From 39-52-133 sp035531075 (lineage in GTDB: Bacteria; Pseudomonadota; Gammaproteobacteria; Burkholderiales; Gallionellaceae), in assembly GCA_035531075.1 (NCBI GenBank), contig DATKTO010000018.1:124001-188000 (forward strand): DNA of 64,000 nt, in the 5' to 3' direction. The position numbers and the translations under genes were made by a program. The notes under the pieces were generated by a model that saw nothing but the letters and a program-made list of their open reading frames with translations, was not told the DNA's origin and searched no databases. Shown piece by piece: positions 34,628 to 41,330 of this stretch (position 1 is its first letter; each line of letters begins with the position of its first letter).

Positions 34628-35201
34628 CAGCTGTATCGGGCAGTCCGTTGCCGCACTGCTTGCAGAATTTGGCCGCTGTCTCATTGCTTGCACCGCATGC
34701 TGCGCACACCTTGGTTTTTCCCGCTATATTCATACGCTCTGCTGCGGAGGTAAAGGCTGCAGTCAATGAAGCGGACTGCCCAAGCACCGCCATTACCACC
34801 CAGGCGGCGCAGGCCAGGATAGCGATGATAAACACCCAGTTATAGATGTTATGTAGCGATGCATTCATCATCGGCTTCATCACCAGCAACGCGATCGAGT
34901 TGGCCGAAGCGACGACAATCAGAGTGACCACGGGCAGAAACAAGTGCTGCATGAAAGACCAGCGTCCGCCGTGCCGCTGCAAGGCCATGGTCGCACGCCG
35001 ACCCAGCATCCACAGCGCGCCCAGTGCTGTGCTATAGCCCAGGAAGCGCACCAGATGAGAAGCGCTGAGCTTGCCTTCAATCACGAAAGTTTTTTCGAAC
35101 AGATCCATATTGCCAATGGCGGCAGCCAATATCAGTGAAACCACGATCACGGCGACATAGCGCCCAACCCAGTTCCAGTTCTGATTGATGTGATTGCTCA
35201 T
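34623..35201 (-). CDS. Membrane protein with C-terminal zinc ribbon
   Basis: A 192-residue protein with four hydrophobic segments (about 13-32, 48-66, 84-110, 118-142) and a C-terminal zinc-ribbon-like motif: CAACG and CKQCGN about 12 residues apart (residues 167-185). Such membrane/zinc-ribbon proteins are widespread and mostly uncharacterised. The N-terminus is MSNHINQNWNWVGRY. The stop codon lies inside a palindromic repeat, so the last few residues might be recent. It follows the DUF4202 gene on the same strand. Confidence 0.75.
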   Translation of the reverse strand: MSNHINQNWNWVGRYVAVIVVSLILAAAIGNMDLFEKTFVIEGKLSASHLVRFLGYSTALGALWMLGRRATMALQRHGGRWSFMQHLFLPVVTLIVVASANSIALLVMKPMMNASLHNIYNWVFIIAILACAAWVVMAVLGQSASLTAAFTSAAERMNIAGKTKVCAACGASNETAAKFCKQCGNGLPDTAA

Positions 35202-35226
35202 TTCTGCCCCTTTTCAAAATTCTTTG

Positions 35227-35832
35227 TTAATTTGTGGCTAGCGCTTTTTGTATGACCGCCAGTATCTCGGGCGTGTAATTGAGCTTGAGTGCGGCAGCAT
35301 GTCCAGCCTCGGACATTTTCCGCCAGGTCTTGCGCAGGATGCCGAGCAGCTTTTCTTCGTCGTAATGACTGTATTTAACGACAAAGTCAGCCAGGTAATA
35401 TTGCAGGAACACCAGATCGACCACGTCTTCCAGCATCTGCGTTTCCGGATTGACCTTGAGTTTTTCCTTGCGCAACAGCGCCTGCACCCTGGCAATCATG
35501 TCTTCGTCATAGCCGATTTCGCGCATGATTGCGCCGGCGGTTTCGCCGTGGAAGTTATACAGATTGGTGCGCCATTGCTTGTAGCCCACGCCATCCATCG
35601 GATAGTCTTTGCGCGGGCGCATCCAGCGGCAGATATGCTGGCAGCGTGCAGCCAGCTGCACCGCTTCGGTCGCATCGGGTGCGAATTTTTCCAGCATCGC
35701 CGTCATGCGCTGCGCGTAGATCAATTCCTTGGGATAAGATTTTCCCTCGAACATTTCCTGGTTCGGGTCCTGCGCATTGGCGGCGTCAAATTTTGCAATC
35801 GTTTGCTGGAAGCGTGGGGCATCGGCTATCAT
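35227..35832 (-). CDS. DUF4202 domain-containing protein
   Basis: A 201-residue cytoplasmic protein of the DUF4202 family. Family segments are QTIAKFDAANAQDPN, ELIYAQRMTAMLEKF, ARCQHICRWMRPRKDYPMD (its histidine resembles an HD-like metal ligand) and DLVFLQYYLADFV. The helical fold with histidine/aspartate pairs suggests a metal-dependent phosphohydrolase-like structure, but no activity is established. It lies 27 bases after dapB and is followed by the zinc-ribbon gene. Confidence 0.82.
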   Translation of the reverse strand: MIADAPRFQQTIAKFDAANAQDPNQEMFEGKSYPKELIYAQRMTAMLEKFAPDATEAVQLAARCQHICRWMRPRKDYPMDGVGYKQWRTNLYNFHGETAGAIMREIGYDEDMIARVQALLRKEKLKVNPETQMLEDVVDLVFLQYYLADFVVKYSHYDEEKLLGILRKTWRKMSEAGHAAALKLNYTPEILAVIQKALATN

Positions 35833-35859
35833 GTTAATTTATCCAATATAATCAAGTAA

Positions 35860-36669
35860 TTAATATTTCAAACCCAGCACATCCTGCATGTCATACATGC
35901 CGGCTTTATTGGCCTTAAGGAAACGCGCGGCGCGCAGGGCGCCCAGCGCAAAGGTGGCACGACTGCTGGCCTTGTGCGTAATTTCAATGCGTTCGCCGGT
36001 GCCGGCGAACATCACGGTGTGGTCGCCCACGATATCGCCGCCGCGCACGGTGGCAAAACCGATGGTGGAAGGGTCGCGTTCGCCGGTCACACCTTCACGG
36101 CCGTACACTGCGCACTTTTCCAGGTCGCGCCCCAAGGTTTTGGCGATCACTTCACCCATGCCCAGCGCGGTGCCGGAAGGCGCATCCACCTTGTGGCGGT
36201 GATGCGCTTCGATGATCTCGATATCATAGCCATGCGACAGTACTTTGGCTGCCATTTCCAGCAGCTTGAAAGTGAGGTTGACGCCCACGCTCATATTGGG
36301 CGCAAACACCACGCCGATATGCTGCGCCGCAGCGCCCAGCTGAGCCTTCTGCTGCGCATTGAAACCGGTGGTGCCGATCACGATGCCCACGCCCAGTTTC
36401 TGGCACACCGCAATATGCTCCAGTGTGCCCTCCGGGCGGGTAAAGTCGATCAGCACATCCGCGCCTTTAAGCGCTGCGCTCACATCTGCACTTATCTTCA
36501 CACCGCATGCGCTGCCTACCAGTTCGCCCGCATCCTTGCCCAAATATGCGCTGCCCTGATGATCCAGCGCAGCGTGCAGCGTCAGATCATCGGACTGAAA
36601 TACACCCTCCAGCAAGGCTTTACCCATACGTCCGGTACACCCGGCAATCACGATTTTAATTTTGCTCAT
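35860..36669 (-). CDS. dapB: 4-hydroxy-tetrahydrodipicolinate reductase
   Basis: A 269-residue NAD(P)H-dependent reductase of the diaminopimelate/lysine pathway. The nucleotide motif AGCTGRMGKALLE (residues 9-21) and the signature EIIEAHHRHKVDAPSGTAL with catalytic histidine and lysine are present. It works upstream of the DapC/DapD/DapE steps encoded at 51.6-56.4 kb in this window. It follows bamE on the same strand with about 20 bases between. Confidence 0.97.
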   Translation of the reverse strand: MSKIKIVIAGCTGRMGKALLEGVFQSDDLTLHAALDHQGSAYLGKDAGELVGSACGVKISADVSAALKGADVLIDFTRPEGTLEHIAVCQKLGVGIVIGTTGFNAQQKAQLGAAAQHIGVVFAPNMSVGVNLTFKLLEMAAKVLSHGYDIEIIEAHHRHKVDAPSGTALGMGEVIAKTLGRDLEKCAVYGREGVTGERDPSTIGFATVRGGDIVGDHTVMFAGTGERIEITHKASSRATFALGALRAARFLKANKAGMYDMQDVLGLKY

Positions 36670-36690
36670 AATTTTTCCTAGTGAAGCTTG

Positions 36691-37089
36691 TTACTTATTT
36701 TGCGGAGCGACCTCTGCGGGCTTACTCTCTGCAGCCTTGTTTTCTGCAATCTGGCTCTCATCGATACGCGTGACGAAATCGCCGTCGAAATACAGGGTCA
36801 GGCGCTGCTGCTCGATCAGCTTGCCTTTTGCTTCGAAGCGGTAAATATAGTCCCAGCGATTGGCATGGAACACATCGCTAACCAGCGGCGAGCCGAGTAC
36901 GCTGGTGACCTGCTGCCGCGACATGCCGACCTTGATTTTATTGCGCATCTCCGGCGAGATATAGTTGCCCTGGCGAATTTCCATCTTGTAGGGCGAAAAC
37001 GAAGAACACCCGCCGCATGCAAGCGGCACAGCGGATATGGCAAGCAGGATGAGTTTATTGAATATGGATCGGTAAATTTTCACTAGCAA
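36691..37089 (-). CDS. bamE: Outer-membrane assembly factor BamE
   Basis: A 132-residue lipoprotein of the BamE/SmpA family, part of the machine that folds beta-barrels into the outer membrane. A hydrophobic N-terminus runs into PLACGGC, where either cysteine could carry the lipid. The BamE core is KMEIRQGNYISPEMRNKIKVGMSRQQV and WDYIYRFEAKGK. The C-terminal Pro/Ala/Glu tail is dispensable. In many relatives fur lies next door; here recN precedes it instead. Confidence 0.92.
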   Translation of the reverse strand: MLVKIYRSIFNKLILLAISAVPLACGGCSSFSPYKMEIRQGNYISPEMRNKIKVGMSRQQVTSVLGSPLVSDVFHANRWDYIYRFEAKGKLIEQQRLTLYFDGDFVTRIDESQIAENKAAESKPAEVAPQNK

Positions 37090-37159
37090 ATAGCTTTCTC
37101 AAAACAAGCGGCTTTTAAAACAGGCGGCATCATACCTCTAATAGCCTCTCAAGACAGCC

Positions 37160-38821
37160 TCAAGCTGGCATGCCAAGCATTTCCGCCGCATGTTTCAGGG
37201 TGGTATCGGTGATTTTCACCCCGCCCAGCATGCGCGCAATTTCTTCGACGCGTTCCGCCGGCTTGAGCACCCGGATATTGCTCAATGTCACGCCATCTGC
37301 CGCCGCCTTGCTGACCTGCCATTGTGCGTCCGCCATTGCCGCCACCTGTGGCAGATGGGTCACGCACATCACCTGGTACTGCTTGCCCAGTTGCTTTAGC
37401 AGGCCGCCGACGATTTCCGCCACGCGCCCGCCGATGCCGCTGTCCACCTCGTCGAAAATCAGTGTCGGCACGGTCGCGGCCTGGCTGGCGGCAACCTGGA
37501 TAGCCAGACTGATGCGGGACAGCTCACCGCCGGATGCGACCTTGGCCAGACCGCGCAATGGCGCACCGGGGTTGGCGGCGACCTGGAACTCCACTGTCTC
37601 CAGGCCATGCGCATTACCCTCGGCCAGCGGCAGCAAGGCCACCGCAAAGCTGCCGCCCTGCATGGCTAACGTCTGCATGGCGAGGGTAATTTCCTGGGAC
37701 AGCTTTTCCGCCGCCTGCCGGCGTGCAGCGCTCAATATTTTGGCTGATGCCAGATAAAGTTCGTGGGCCGCCTTGTCCTGCCTGGCCAGCTCCTCGATAT
37801 CGGCATCGCCGCCCAGCTCATCCAGCCGCGCAACAATGCCTTGCAGCGCCTGTGGCAAGGCTTCCGGGCTGACGCGGTATTTGCGCGAGGCTTCCACGAT
37901 GGCCGCCATGCGCTGCTCCTGCTCGCGCAGTTGCTGCGGATCTGCATCCAGATCCTGCTGGTAATGGCGCAGCGCGTACACCGATTCCTGCAGCTCGTTT
38001 TGCGCGCTCTCGAGCATGGTGAGGGTTTCCTGCAGCTTGGGATCAAATTCGACGCCGGCACGCACCCTTGAAGCCAGTGCATTCAGTTGAGCGAGGCAGG
38101 AAGTATCGGCTTCGCTCAGCACCTCCACGCCGAATTGCGCGGTCTCGAGCAGGCCCGCCGCATGCGACAGACGCGCATATTCGGATTGCAGTTCAGTCCA
38201 CTCGGCACCGTTGAATTTCAGGCCTTCCAGTTCGCGCCGCTGAAACAGCAACAGCTCGCGCTCGGCCAGCACCGTGGCGGCGTTTTTTTCCAGCAGCGTG
38301 CGGCGGTTGTGCAGGGTTTGCCAGTCGCGGAACAACAGCCCAACAGCATTGGCATCGCGCGCCAGATTGGCGTGGCCATCGAGAATTTCACGCTGTGCAT
38401 CCACGCGCAGCAAGGATTGATGCGCATGCTGGCCGTGGATATCCAGCAAAGATTCGCCCACCGCGCGCATCTGCTGTTGGGTAGCGCTGCTGCCATTGAT
38501 GAAGCCGCGCGAGCGACCGTTTGCATCCAGCACGCGGCGCATCAGGCACACGCCGGCATCGCCTACCAGGCCCTGCTCCAGCAGCCATGCCTGCACCTGC
38601 GGCAATTTTGTTATGTCGAATTCCGCACTGATTTCCGCGCGCTCGCAGCCATTGCGCACCATCGCCGCATCGCCGCGCTCGCCCAGTGCCAGCGACAGCG
38701 CGTCGATCAGGATAGATTTGCCCGCACCGGTCTCGCCGGTGAGTGCGGTGAAGCCTGCGGCAAAATCGAGTTCGAGTGACTCGACGATAACAAAGTCACG
38801 GATACTTAAATATTTCAGCAT
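37160..38821 (-). CDS. recN: DNA repair protein RecN
   Basis: A 553-residue SMC-like ATPase for double-strand break repair. Walker A GETGAGKS lies at residues 31-38; two long coiled coils flank a central hinge; the ABC signature SGGELSRISLA and Walker B TLIFDEVDSGIGG lie near residues 435-480. Length matches E. coli RecN (553). It is immediately downstream of nadK with no gap. Confidence 0.97.
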   Translation of the reverse strand: MLKYLSIRDFVIVESLELDFAAGFTALTGETGAGKSILIDALSLALGERGDAAMVRNGCERAEISAEFDITKLPQVQAWLLEQGLVGDAGVCLMRRVLDANGRSRGFINGSSATQQQMRAVGESLLDIHGQHAHQSLLRVDAQREILDGHANLARDANAVGLLFRDWQTLHNRRTLLEKNAATVLAERELLLFQRRELEGLKFNGAEWTELQSEYARLSHAAGLLETAQFGVEVLSEADTSCLAQLNALASRVRAGVEFDPKLQETLTMLESAQNELQESVYALRHYQQDLDADPQQLREQEQRMAAIVEASRKYRVSPEALPQALQGIVARLDELGGDADIEELARQDKAAHELYLASAKILSAARRQAAEKLSQEITLAMQTLAMQGGSFAVALLPLAEGNAHGLETVEFQVAANPGAPLRGLAKVASGGELSRISLAIQVAASQAATVPTLIFDEVDSGIGGRVAEIVGGLLKQLGKQYQVMCVTHLPQVAAMADAQWQVSKAAADGVTLSNIRVLKPAERVEEIARMLGGVKITDTTLKHAAEMLGMPA

Positions 38822-39694
38822 TTATAAAGACTTATTCCAGAGTAGTTTTTCGCGCAGGGTGTGATAATAGCTATGCCCTACCGGATGCAGCAGGCAAAGC
38901 GGTTCAGGATAGTGCGTCACCATCAGCCTGTCCTGCAGATGTAAATCAAAATAAGTATGGCTGTCGAAGCGCACCCGCACATCTTCAGTGCGATGCATCA
39001 ATATCTCGATCACCGATTCCCCGGCAACCACAATCGGGCGGTTACTCAAGGTATGCGGACAGACCGGCACCAGAGAAATCACGTCCAGCGAGGGATGCAC
39101 AATCGGGCCGCCGGCGGAAAGCGCATAGGCCGTTGACCCGGTTGGAGTGGCCACGATCAGGCCGTCGGCGCGCTGGGTATACAGGTATTCACCATTGATG
39201 CGCACTTCAAATTCGATCATGCTGCTGACATTGCTGCGATGCACCACCACCTCGTTAAACGCCAGGGAACTGAACACCTCGTTGCCGTTGCGCAATACGC
39301 GGGTTGCCAGCAGCATGCGCTGTTCGGTGACGAATTCCCCCTTTAACATTGCAGCGATGCTCTGCTGCATCGATTCTATCGACAAATCTGTCAAAAATCC
39401 GAGGCGCCCCTGATTCACCCCTACCAGCGGAATTTTAAAAGGTGCAAGGGTGCGCGCAATATTCAGCATGGTGCCATCGCCGCCCAGCACGATCGCCAGA
39501 TCAACCTCCCCGCCCATTTCCTCCAATGCCAGAACACGGTAGGGATGCTGCTTGATATGTCCGGCGGTCAGGCTATCCACTAACACCATCACGCCTTTTT
39601 CCGCGAGAAATGACGCCAGTCGCAGCAACGGCTCGGCTATGCCGGGGGTCTTGTATTTGCCGATCAGGGCAATGGTTTTAAACGAACGTTCCAT
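38822..39694 (-). CDS. nadK: NAD kinase
   Basis: A 290-residue NAD kinase that makes NADP from NAD and ATP. The catalytic GGDGTMLNIA motif lies at about 70-79, with NEVVVHR and the DGLIVATPTGSTAYALSAGG segment following. It abuts recN, a common arrangement, although hrcA, often upstream in related genomes, is not here. Confidence 0.97.
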   Translation of the reverse strand: MERSFKTIALIGKYKTPGIAEPLLRLASFLAEKGVMVLVDSLTAGHIKQHPYRVLALEEMGGEVDLAIVLGGDGTMLNIARTLAPFKIPLVGVNQGRLGFLTDLSIESMQQSIAAMLKGEFVTEQRMLLATRVLRNGNEVFSSLAFNEVVVHRSNVSSMIEFEVRINGEYLYTQRADGLIVATPTGSTAYALSAGGPIVHPSLDVISLVPVCPHTLSNRPIVVAGESVIEILMHRTEDVRVRFDSHTYFDLHLQDRLMVTHYPEPLCLLHPVGHSYYHTLREKLLWNKSL

Positions 39695-39742
39695 AGACTG
39701 CGATTAAACCATAACGAAGGTTTAATGACAAAGTGAAATGCC

Positions 39743-40252
39743 TTAACTTTTGCGAGCCCAGTCCAGCTTACCCAGCAAATCTATATGGGTTAAATAAAGC
39801 CGCAGGTCAAATTCAATCTGGTGATAATCGGGCTCCATGCTGAGGCACAATTTATAAAATGCCTTGTTGTGGTCTCTTTCCTTCAAGTGTGCCAGCTCGT
39901 GCACCACGATCATTTTCAAAAACTCGACCGGCGTCTCCTTAAACAGCGATGCTATCCTGATCTCGTTTTTCGCCCTTAGCCTCCCGCCCTGTACCCTGGA
40001 AATCGCGGTCTGCAGACCCAGGGCACGCTGAATCGCGCGTATGTCGTTGTCAAATAACACCTTGCTCGGACTCTGCGCATTGCGGATAAAGCTGTTCTTC
40101 AAATCCATGACATAGCCGTATAGCGCCTTATCTGTCCGGATATCGTGTGCAGCGTTATATTTCTGCAGCAGCACTTCCGATAGCCTGTTCTGGCCGATGA
40201 GCAAGCGTACCTGCTGTTTAATTTCTTCTGAATAAGCAATAAGATAATTCAT
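39743..40252 (-). CDS. YgjP-like zinc metallopeptidase
   Basis: A 169-residue protein of the YgjP-like M48-type metallopeptidase family. The zinc motif is VHELAHLKERDHNKAFYKL (HExxH plus a later histidine/glutamate), at about residues 117-135. It has no signal peptide, so it is cytoplasmic. Related proteins occur next to restriction or recombination genes, but here it lies between nadK and the small-RNA candidate. The C-terminus YHQIEFDLRLYLTHIDLLG is a little longer than usual. Substrate unknown. Confidence 0.8.
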   Translation of the reverse strand: MNYLIAYSEEIKQQVRLLIGQNRLSEVLLQKYNAAHDIRTDKALYGYVMDLKNSFIRNAQSPSKVLFDNDIRAIQRALGLQTAISRVQGGRLRAKNEIRIASLFKETPVEFLKMIVVHELAHLKERDHNKAFYKLCLSMEPDYHQIEFDLRLYLTHIDLLGKLDWARKS

Positions 40253-40299
40253 TTATCAGCCTTAAATCGGCCATCTTAAAATTTAGTATATTAATAAAC

Positions 40300-40329
40300 T
40301 TGCATATTTAATTTATCATATGCTAATAT
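40300..40329 (+). promoter_or_regulatory. Sigma-70 promoter for the small-RNA candidate
   Basis: -35 TTGCAT (40300-40305), an 18-base spacer, and an extended -10 TGCTAATAT (hexamer TAATAT at 40324-40329). Transcription should start near 40336, just before the first stem. Confidence 0.6.
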
Positions 40330-40335
40330 ACTTAC

Positions 40336-40443
40336 ATGGATGATTCGTCATCCCCCGTTTCTCCTCCCTGAGCGGGAGTCTTGACCAAATCGGCGAGACT
40401 TTTCTGCCCCTGACCTCCCCCTTTGGATCAGGGGCATTTTTTT
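40336..40443 (+). ncRNA. Candidate small RNA with three stem-loops and its own terminator
   Basis: In the 302-base gap between the YgjP gene and the coiled-coil gene lies a compact transcript-like unit of about 108 nt. Stem 1, GGATGA-TTCG-TCATCC (40338-40353), is capped by a UUCG tetraloop. Stem 2 is CTCCC-TGAGC-GGGAG (40364-40378). Stem 3 is a rho-independent terminator, TGCCCCTGA/TCAGGGGCA with seven thymines (40405-40443). C-rich single strands (CTCCTCCC and CCTCCCCC) could pair with Shine-Dalgarno sequences. No ORF fits. A sigma-70 promoter precedes it. I did not match it to a named RNA family. Confidence 0.65.
40405..40443 (+). terminator. Intrinsic terminator of the small-RNA candidate
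   Basis: TGCCCCTGA (40405-40413) pairs with TCAGGGGCA (40428-40436), followed by a run of seven thymines. On the minus strand no thymine run follows, so it serves the plus strand only. Confidence 0.9.
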
Positions 40444-40554
40444 GTCTCTTTATCCAGAAAGTTCATTCCGGATAATTCCAGATTTCAAGCCCCGCAGGCT
40501 ACACGGCGCCTATCGCTCACGGGCTGCTGTGCGAGTGAAGGATTGCCGGCCAGC

Positions 40555-41166
40555 TTATTTCTTGTTGAATTTCTCAATTGACTCCTTGAGCACCTGCATG
40601 CGATCGCCCGGCTTCTTTTCAGCACTTGCCACTGCGGCCGCTTTGGCCGGCTCCGCTGCCGTATTGACAGCTGCCGTCGTTGCACTTGCATCGGCAGGGG
40701 CGACAGCAACTGAAGCCTGATGCATTTGCTGTTCCAGGGTGGGAGAAATTTTCATTTTGATTTGCAGCCTGCTCACGCTCGGAATTATCTGCGTCACACG
40801 CTCATCCTGCTTCTGGTGGATGGCTTCCTGCAGTGTTTTTTCCTGCGCGATGGTGGCTTTAAGCTTTTCCAGCTCGTCTTTAGATGCCAGCAGGCTGGCA
40901 TTCATGCTGTCTAACCTGGCAGCATACTGGCTGAGCAGGCCAAGTTGCGCCTGGCTGCTTTTATTGCTGTTAACCGCAATCACCGCAACAACAAGGGCGG
41001 CGACCGCGACAAATGGCGCAAAACCATCAAGTATATAACCCCCATAGCGTTTCAGCTTCAGGCGCAGCAGCATACGAAAAAGCTCTGCATTCGACGGTTG
41101 TCTGACATCTTCTGCAGCCTGGCTGTCAGATGATTTTTCGCTATCGTGTTCCGGGTTTGTGCTCAT
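40555..41166 (-). CDS. Unknown membrane-anchored coiled-coil protein
   Basis: A 203-residue protein I do not recognise. A charged N-terminal tail (about 1-45) is followed by one membrane segment (about 48-66), then a heptad-rich coiled coil (about 75-125), a short linker with VSRLQIKMKISPTLEQQM, and an Ala/Thr-rich tail ending in a lysine-rich end. It is probably an inner-membrane protein with a periplasmic coiled coil. It stands alone between the small-RNA candidate and the large peptidase-barrel gene. Confidence 0.65.
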   Translation of the reverse strand: MSTNPEHDSEKSSDSQAAEDVRQPSNAELFRMLLRLKLKRYGGYILDGFAPFVAVAALVVAVIAVNSNKSSQAQLGLLSQYAARLDSMNASLLASKDELEKLKATIAQEKTLQEAIHQKQDERVTQIIPSVSRLQIKMKISPTLEQQMHQASVAVAPADASATTAAVNTAAEPAKAAAVASAEKKPGDRMQVLKESIEKFNKK

Positions 41167-41330
41167 GATTTTCTTCGGGAGAGAATTAATTTAAGACTGC
41201 AACAAGTGACAAAATTTATCCAGCCGTTTTTCAGTTTACCACCATGAATGCGCGGCGAGGGAGAGATAAATTCGAAAACAAACCCAATGACTACGCGTCG
41301 AACAGTGCTGACTGCACCACAAAAAATCAA

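Noticed and set aside
39743..41166. Toxin-antitoxin or restriction system around the YgjP-like peptidase
   Set aside because: YgjP-like genes can neighbour restriction genes, but the adjacent genes here are nadK, an sRNA candidate and a coiled-coil protein, so nothing supports it.
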